A stretch of 6,917 bases of DNA, from the NCBI GenBank assembly GCA_028288985.1, contig JAQGHE010000011.1, forward strand, positions 1 through 6,917, read 5' to 3'. The DNA is from Candidatus Saccharimonadota bacterium. Lineage in GTDB: Bacteria; Patescibacteriota; Saccharimonadia; Saccharimonadales; UBA10212. Positions 1-4,877 of the stretch are shown here, one piece after another (position 1 is the first letter of the stretch; each line of letters starts with the position of its first letter). The notes beneath the pieces are model-generated. The model was not told the origin of the DNA and made no database searches. It saw nothing but the letters and a program-made list of their open reading frames with translations. Both the position numbers and the translations under genes were made by a program.

Positions 1-282
1 TTTGAGTGTCATTTTCTGTAGCCGCTTTCGTTGAATCCGCCGGTTGATAACGCTGTCAAATATATTGCCGGCTCCGTGGATCGCTATCACTAGTCCGTCT
101 GAAGTAACCACTGAGTCGGTTTCTCCGTATTCGTAACCCAAGTCCCAAGCCGCTTTAAAGGCGGCCACTGTGTTTTCTTTTTTAACCCCGGCTCCGTCGC
201 CGCCTCTATGGGCAATGGCTACCGGTAAGCGGGAGCCGTTCCAGAAACTATGCTTTAGCAGCTTCTTCGATTTCGGCTTCAT
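1..282 (-). CDS. Glycerophosphodiester phosphodiesterase-like protein, N-terminal part (runs off the left edge)
   Basis: Reading the minus strand from ATG at 282 gives 94 codons with no stop before the window edge. GDPD enzymes hydrolyse glycerophosphodiesters to glycerol-3-phosphate and an alcohol in a metal-dependent TIM barrel. Visible family signatures are 'AHRGG' (H25, R26), 'ENT' (E36-T38, usually PENT), 'GETD' (E54 and D56, the metal-binding ExD pair), 'TSDG' (60-63) and 'IHG' (H69, second catalytic His). The residue after H69 is Gly, whereas most of the family has HD. The N-terminus is basic with no signal peptide or membrane segment, so a cytosolic protein is likely. The start is fixed: an in-frame TAG lies two codons upstream and no other ATG, GTG or TTG occurs before the HRG motif. 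It overlaps the end of gyrA by 35 nt in another frame, without a clear ribosome binding site, so translational coupling is likely. The family call is firm; substrate and activity are not known. Confidence 0.85.
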   Translation of the reverse strand, partial: MKPKSKKLLKHSFWNGSRLPVAIAHRGGDGAGVKKENTVAAFKAAWDLGYEYGETDSVVTSDGLVIAIHGAGNIFDSVINRRIQRKRLQKMTLK

Positions 283-2758
283 CTTCTATGTCGTCGACTT
301 TTTCAACCAGCGCTAAGCTGGCTACGCTGTCGTTATCATTAAGACGCATAATCCTAACGCCTTGGGTGGCCCTCCCGAGAGAAGGAATGTCTTTTAGGCC
401 AAGGCGGATGGTTTGTCCTTGGGTAGAAATGATTATGACTTCTTGATCGTCGCCAACCAAAGTTTTGACGCCCATCAATTTTCCAGTCTTGTCGTTTACA
501 ACAGCTGATCGGATGCCCACTCCGCCGCGCTTGTGGGAGGTGAACTGGGAAACCTTTGTTCTTTTACCATAGCCAAATTCACTGATAACAAACACGTAGG
601 AGTCGTCCTGAACAATATCCATACCGATTACCTGGTCGCCGGCCCGCAGTCGTATACCGCGCACGCCTCGTGAGGCCCGGCCCATCGGGCGGGCATCTTT
701 TTCATGGAATCTAATTGCCTGGCCCTGGCTGGTAGAAATAATTACTTCGTCTTCGCCGGTAGTCATCCTGATCCACTTCAGCTCATCGCCTTCATCTAAC
801 TTAATGGCTATCAGGCCTGAGGTGCGGACATTTTGATACTGCTCAAAAGGAGTCTTCTTAACCACTCCCTTGACCGTACACATCAATAAATGCCCTTTGG
901 AACTCTGCTTGCTGACATTAATTACAGATGTCACGTACTCTTCTGGCTGCAATTGTAGTAAGTTTATCAACGCTATGCCCTTGGCATTGAGGCCTACGGC
1001 TGGAACTTCATACGTTTTAATACGGAATACCCGGCCTTTATTGGTGAAGAACAGTAGAAAATCATGCGTTGAAGCATTTACAACATGCTCGATAACATCT
1101 TCTTCGCGAGTGGCCATTCCCCTTTTTCCTTTACCGCCGCGATTCTGGCGGCGATAATCAGCCATCTGGCTACGCTTTATGTAGTTGGCGTTTGTAAGCG
1201 TAACAACAACTTGCTCATCCGGCACTAGATCTTCATCGCTCAGCTTGCCCAGTTCCTGCGGGACTATCTTGGTTCTGCGTTCATCTCCAAATTGCTTTTT
1301 CATGTCAGCGAGTTCGCTCTTAATAATCTTCAGGATCTCTTTCTCGTCTGCCAAAATACCCTTCAATCTTTCGATAAGCTGAAGCAGTTCTGCCAATTTG
1401 TCCTCTATTTTCTTACGCTCCAAGCCGGCTAATGTCCTGAGCTGCATGGCCAGTATCGCCCTGGCCTGGATTTCAGTCAGCTTAAACTGCTTGATTAGGG
1501 CCACTTGGGCTTCTTCTGTCGTTTGGCTGGCTCGTATCGTAGCGATAACTTCATCTATGTGGTCAAGTGCTATCTTGAGGCCTTCAAGGACATGAGCTTC
1601 TTCTTGAGCTCGACGCAGTTCGTACTCCGTGCGGCGTCTGACTACTGTTTGCCGATGCTTTATGTACTCGATTATGATGTCCTGCAGTCCCAACACGCGC
1701 GGCTGAATGCCGTCAATTAGAGCCAGCATATTGTAGTGGAAGGCCGTTTGCAGCGGGGTCAATTTATAGAGCTGATTCAGCAGCTTTTTGGGATAAGCAT
1801 CCTTCTTCAGATCAATAACTATGCGGACTGAACCGCGGGAGCTTTCATCACGAAGGTCACTGATACCGGTAATGCGCTTGGTCTGTACCAGTTCGGCTAT
1901 TTTTTCGACTAACCCCGCCTTGTTAACGGCATAGGGTATCTCTGTTATAACGATGCGGTGGCGACCTTTAGCGGACTCTTCGATGTCGGCTACGCCTCTG
2001 ACTACAACCCCGCCCCTGCCGGTAGCAAAGGCTGTTCTGATAGACTCCCGGCCATAAACTACGGCTCCGGTTGGAAAGTCGGGTCCCTGAACGTGTTCCA
2101 TAAGGTCATCTAGGGTGGCCTGAGGGTTATCTATTTGAGTAACAGTGGCATCTAAGAGCTCTCCGAGGTTATGTGGCGGGATGTTGGTGGCCATACCGAC
2201 GGCAATTCCCACCTGTCCATTCAAAAGCAGGTTCGGCAGTTTAGCCGGTAACACTTCGGGTTCTTGCTGCGAGCCATCGAAGTTATCGCGAAATGGCACT
2301 GTCTCCTTATCAATATCCTCAAGCAGTGCTTCGCTTGGGCGCGTCATGCGGGCTTCGGTGTATCGATAGGCGGCAGCCGGGTCGCCGTCCATGGAGCCGA
2401 AGTTCCCCTGTCCGTCTACCAACGGATAACGGGTGGAAAACGGCTGGGCCAAGCGGACCATAGCGTCATAAATAGCCGTATCGCCGTGCGGGTGGTACTT
2501 ACCCATTACCTCACCTACGATTTGAGCGCTCTTAGTGTGTTTAGAGCCTGCTCTCAGGTTGTTCTTATCCATGACGTACAAAATGCGCCTATGCACAGGC
2601 TTGAGGCCGTCACGCACATCAGGAAGCGCCCTAGCGACAATAACGCTCATGGAATACTGAAGATAACTAGTCTCCATTTCATTCTCAACCGAGCGATCAA
2701 GAACTATCTTAGAGTGTTGTTCCTTGGTTGGCAGAAGTTGTTTTGTTCGGTCATCCAT
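248..2758 (-). CDS. gyrA: DNA gyrase subunit A
   Basis: This subunit breaks and rejoins DNA in the A2B2 gyrase, which introduces negative supercoils using ATP hydrolysed by GyrB. The 836-residue length is normal for GyrA. Near the N-terminus are 'SVIVARALPDVRDGLKPV' (38-55) and the winged-helix DNA gate 'KYHPHGDTAIYD' (87-98). The catalytic Arg-Tyr pair is R132-Y133 in 'YRYTEARM', equivalent to E. coli Y122, so this protein has 11 extra N-terminal residues. 'QQEPEVLP' (164-171) follows, then a long coiled-coil arm (about 365-500). The C-terminal half has six beta-pinwheel blade signatures, at about 525, 574, 630, 679, 729 and 781. The GyrA box is 'QNRGGKG' (538-544), which separates it from ParC. 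The protein ends in an acidic tail (821-836). At the quinolone positions it has Thr94 (E. coli Ser83) and Asp98 (E. coli Asp87). ATG starts one base after the gyrB stop; the stop is TAG. Confidence 0.98.
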   Translation of the reverse strand: MDDRTKQLLPTKEQHSKIVLDRSVENEMETSYLQYSMSVIVARALPDVRDGLKPVHRRILYVMDKNNLRAGSKHTKSAQIVGEVMGKYHPHGDTAIYDAMVRLAQPFSTRYPLVDGQGNFGSMDGDPAAAYRYTEARMTRPSEALLEDIDKETVPFRDNFDGSQQEPEVLPAKLPNLLLNGQVGIAVGMATNIPPHNLGELLDATVTQIDNPQATLDDLMEHVQGPDFPTGAVVYGRESIRTAFATGRGGVVVRGVADIEESAKGRHRIVITEIPYAVNKAGLVEKIAELVQTKRITGISDLRDESSRGSVRIVIDLKKDAYPKKLLNQLYKLTPLQTAFHYNMLALIDGIQPRVLGLQDIIIEYIKHRQTVVRRRTEYELRRAQEEAHVLEGLKIALDHIDEVIATIRASQTTEEAQVALIKQFKLTEIQARAILAMQLRTLAGLERKKIEDKLAELLQLIERLKGILADEKEILKIIKSELADMKKQFGDERRTKIVPQELGKLSDEDLVPDEQVVVTLTNANYIKRSQMADYRRQNRGGKGKRGMATREEDVIEHVVNASTHDFLLFFTNKGRVFRIKTYEVPAVGLNAKGIALINLLQLQPEEYVTSVINVSKQSSKGHLLMCTVKGVVKKTPFEQYQNVRTSGLIAIKLDEGDELKWIRMTTGEDEVIISTSQGQAIRFHEKDARPMGRASRGVRGIRLRAGDQVIGMDIVQDDSYVFVISEFGYGKRTKVSQFTSHKRGGVGIRSAVVNDKTGKLMGVKTLVGDDQEVIIISTQGQTIRLGLKDIPSLGRATQGVRIMRLNDNDSVASLALVEKVDDIEDEAEIEEAAKA

Positions 2759-2759
2759 C

Positions 2760-4721
2760 TTAAATATCCAAATCCTTTACAAACTTAGCGTGAGACTGAA
2801 TAAAGTTCTTGCGCATTTCTACCTCAGTTCCCATCAGCTTACTGAAGATGGCATCGGCCTTTTCAGCATCTTCAATCCTGACCTGAACAAGCACCCGGTT
2901 AGCCGGGTCCATGGTAGTCTCCCAGAGCTGCTCGGCATCCATCTCTCCCAACCCTTTGTAGCGCTGGATACTAACCCCCGCCTGTTTGACGCGGTCTTCT
3001 TTAGAATCAATCTTCAGACCCTTAGCTTTGCGTTCTTCAATAATCTTATCGATGATTTCATCACGCTCCTCGTCTGAATAAGCGTATTGTTTTTTCTTAC
3101 CCGCCGAGATGGCGAACAGCGGCGGCTGGGCCACATATATATGGCCGCCTTCAATGATCGGCCTCATGTGCCTGAACAATAGCGTCATGAGCAGTGTAGT
3201 AATGTGGGAGCCGTCAACATCGGCGTCAGTCATGATGATGATTCTCTCGTAGCGCAACCCTTCAATGTCAAACTGATCTTCTATGCCTACGCCAAGAGCT
3301 TTAATCAAATTCAAAATCTCCTGATTTGCGAGCATCTTATCAAGTCGGGCACGCTCCACATTCAGTACTTTACCGCGCAGCGGTAAAATAGCCTGATAGA
3401 AACTATTGCGGCCGTCCTTAGCGGAACCACCGGCAGACTGGCCCTCTACGATGAATAGTTCGGCCTGGGAGCGATCTTTAGTAGCGCAGTCGGCAAGTTT
3501 GCCCGGCAGGCTGGCGCCCTCCAAGGCTCCTTTTCTGATGATGTTGTCGCGAGCGGCACGTGCCGCTTTGCGGGCACGGGCTGCCAGCAAGGACTTATTT
3601 ATTATTTTTCGGGCTACACCCGGATGTTCTTCAAAGTAATAAGATAGCCACTCATTCATGACTTGCTCTACATAGCCGCGGACTTCCGGATTGCCAAGTT
3701 TGTTTTTAGTTTGTCCTTCAAACTGGGGGTCGGGGATTTTAACTAAGATTACGGCTGTCAGGCCCTCCCGAACATCTTCGCCGGTAAGGTTTTCTTCCTT
3801 CTCTTTAAGCAGGCCGTTTTTGCGGGCGTAATCATTGATTACTCTGGTCAGAGCCGTCCTAAAGCCAGTCAGGTGCGACCCGCCGTCGATGTTATAGACG
3901 TTGTTCGCGAAAGCCATCACCGTTTCGGTAAAGCCATCGTTATACTGCAGGGCTACTTCAACCACACCGTCGCCAATCTCTTTCTCTACATAAAATATAT
4001 CGTCGTCTACCGGTTCTTTGCCATGATTAAGATGACGGACATAGGATTGTATGCCGCCCTCGAAATAAAAGGCGTACGCCTGGCCGGTCTTCTCATCCGA
4101 CACTGAAGCTTTGACGCCTTTAGTAAGATAGGCCTGATGCCTTAGGTAGTTAGCCACCCACTCATAGTCAAATTCTACTGAGGTGAAGATAGTATCATCG
4201 GGATAAAAAGTAATGATGGTGCCCGTTTCATCGCTTTTTTCGTCCTTGGTTACCGGCGTAGTAGGTATTCCGCGTTCATACTCTTGGCGCCAGACGTAGC
4301 CGTCTCTCTTTACCTCGGCAATCAGCTTAGTAGACAGAGCGTTTACTACGCTTGATCCCACTCCATGAAGTCCGCTGCTAACCTTATAGCCACCACCACC
4401 AAACTTACCGCCGGCATGAAGGACCGTCATAACTGTTTCAAGGGTACTCTTTTTGGTCTTAGGGTGAGTGTCAACAGGAATACCCCGACCATTATCACTA
4501 ACAGTGACGCTGCCGTCTTCGTGCATAATTACGGCTACTTTTGTAGCCTGTCCGGCTATAACTTCATCAATGGCGTTATCAGCCAATTCTTTAATAGTAT
4601 GATGCAACCCTTCAGGCCCGGTGCTGCCGATATACATCCCCGGCCTTTTTCGGACTGCCTCCAGTCCCTCTAAAACCTGAATTTGGCTAGAATCGTATGT
4701 CTGTTTTTTAGATTCACTCAC
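2760..4721 (-). CDS. gyrB: DNA gyrase subunit B
   Basis: This subunit is the ATPase of gyrase and supplies the TOPRIM metal site for DNA cleavage. At 653 residues it is the short form, lacking the large insertion of E. coli GyrB. GHKL ATPase motifs are 'KELADNAIDE' (44-53; general base E45, Mg-binding N49), 'DNGRGIP' (76-82) and the ATP lid around 'GLHGVGSSVVNALS' (117-130). R139 sits where the E. coli coumarin-contact Arg136 lies. The transducer domain has 'QTKNKLG' with K339 as the ATP-sensing lysine. The TOPRIM domain has E426 in 'EGQSAGGSA' (426-434), 'PLRGK' (447-451) and 'DADVDG' (499-504). 'QRYKGLGEM' (586-594) and the C-terminal tail are typical. Gln428 replaces the Asp almost always found in EGDSAGG. 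The start is GTG, with an in-frame TAA three codons upstream and no earlier option. It is the first gene of the gyrase unit, with its own predicted promoter. Confidence 0.98.
   Translation of the reverse strand: MSESKKQTYDSSQIQVLEGLEAVRKRPGMYIGSTGPEGLHHTIKELADNAIDEVIAGQATKVAVIMHEDGSVTVSDNGRGIPVDTHPKTKKSTLETVMTVLHAGGKFGGGGYKVSSGLHGVGSSVVNALSTKLIAEVKRDGYVWRQEYERGIPTTPVTKDEKSDETGTIITFYPDDTIFTSVEFDYEWVANYLRHQAYLTKGVKASVSDEKTGQAYAFYFEGGIQSYVRHLNHGKEPVDDDIFYVEKEIGDGVVEVALQYNDGFTETVMAFANNVYNIDGGSHLTGFRTALTRVINDYARKNGLLKEKEENLTGEDVREGLTAVILVKIPDPQFEGQTKNKLGNPEVRGYVEQVMNEWLSYYFEEHPGVARKIINKSLLAARARKAARAARDNIIRKGALEGASLPGKLADCATKDRSQAELFIVEGQSAGGSAKDGRNSFYQAILPLRGKVLNVERARLDKMLANQEILNLIKALGVGIEDQFDIEGLRYERIIIMTDADVDGSHITTLLMTLLFRHMRPIIEGGHIYVAQPPLFAISAGKKKQYAYSDEERDEIIDKIIEERKAKGLKIDSKEDRVKQAGVSIQRYKGLGEMDAEQLWETTMDPANRVLVQVRIEDAEKADAIFSKLMGTEVEMRKNFIQSHAKFVKDLDI
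2767..2778 (-). promoter_or_regulatory. Weak ribosome binding region for gyrA inside the end of gyrB
   Basis: Two partial Shine-Dalgarno-like stretches lie within the last gyrB codons: AAGGA at 2777-2773, 14 nt before the gyrA ATG, and GGA at 2769-2767, 8 nt before it. Neither is a strong site. The gyrB stop and gyrA start are one base apart (TAA G ATG), so ribosomes finishing gyrB probably restart on gyrA, giving near-equal amounts of the two subunits. The coupling is inferred. Confidence 0.45.
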
Positions 4722-4734
4722 TGGCTCTTATATT

Positions 4735-4740
4735 CCCCTC
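4735..4740 (-). promoter_or_regulatory. Candidate ribosome binding site for gyrB
   Basis: The purine run GAGGGG lies 13 nt before the GTG start of gyrB, further than the usual 5-9 nt. A second weak run, AAGAG at 4729-4725, is only 3 nt from the start. An in-frame TAA at 4731-4729 rules out an upstream extension of gyrB, so GTG at 4721 stands despite the imperfect spacing. Initiation may be modest. Confidence 0.4.
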
Positions 4741-4782
4741 GATTATTTTTGTCTGTTCAATCTCATTTAATAACAGGGTGTA

Positions 4783-4796
4783 GGCCCAAAATGGCC
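4783..4796 (-). other. Small GC hairpin in the gyrB leader
   Basis: On the transcript strand, GGCC (4796-4793) can pair with GGCC (4786-4783) across a six-base loop. An alternative pairing, TAGG (4807-4804) with CCTA (4784-4781), would compete with it. The structure lies about 60 nt before the gyrB start, in the predicted 5' leader. It is short, has no U-tract, and resembles no riboswitch I know; it could be chance. Confidence 0.2.
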
Positions 4797-4833
4797 AGAA
4801 CAACCTATGAAGCTTGTTTTTCCCTATACATTA

Positions 4834-4862
4834 ATTATAGAAGAAAAAGTCTTCTAAGACAA
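4834..4862 (-). promoter_or_regulatory. Sigma-70-type promoter of the gyrB-gyrA operon
   Basis: A perfect -10 hexamer TATAAT (4839-4834) is preceded by TTGTCT (4862-4857, four of six matches to TTGACA) at the ideal 17-bp spacing. Transcription would start near 4827, leaving a leader of about 105 nt before the gyrB GTG. The promoter lies in the 156-bp gap after the ATPase gene, the only sizeable non-coding stretch in the window. The downstream unit would be gyrB, gyrA and the phosphodiesterase gene. Gyrase promoters in many bacteria respond to supercoiling; nothing here proves that, but the -10/-35 geometry is compatible. Confidence 0.72.
4838..4856. repeat. Perfect 7-5-7 inverted repeat filling the gyrB promoter spacer
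   Basis: On the minus strand, TAGAAGA (4856-4850) and TCTTCTA (4844-4838) are exact inverse complements around CTTTT. The repeat covers the whole 17-bp spacer and the first two bases of the -10 hexamer. A second, overlapping inverted repeat, GTCTT-AG-AAGAC (4860-4849), runs into the -35 box. The position suits an operator for a dimeric repressor or a supercoil-sensitive cruciform. It is a poor terminator for the upstream ATPase gene, since the stem is AT-rich and no T-run follows. The repeat is visible; its function is inferred. Confidence 0.55.
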
Positions 4863-4877
4863 CTGCTCAAGGGGTCA

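Noticed and set aside
2264..2788. Plus-strand open frame of 174 codons opposite the gyrA start
   Set aside because: It lies wholly over the gyrA N-terminus and the gyrB end, resembles no family I know, and conflicts with strongly conserved gyrase coding sequence.
4805..4831. Eight-codon leader peptide frame (ATG to TAG) before gyrB
   Set aside because: Its ATG lies upstream of the predicted transcription start and has no ribosome binding site, so it would not be in the main transcript.
4838..4856. Inverted repeat as an intrinsic terminator of the ATPase gene
   Set aside because: The stem is AT-rich, no T-tract follows it, and it coincides with a well-spaced promoter, so a promoter-linked role fits better.
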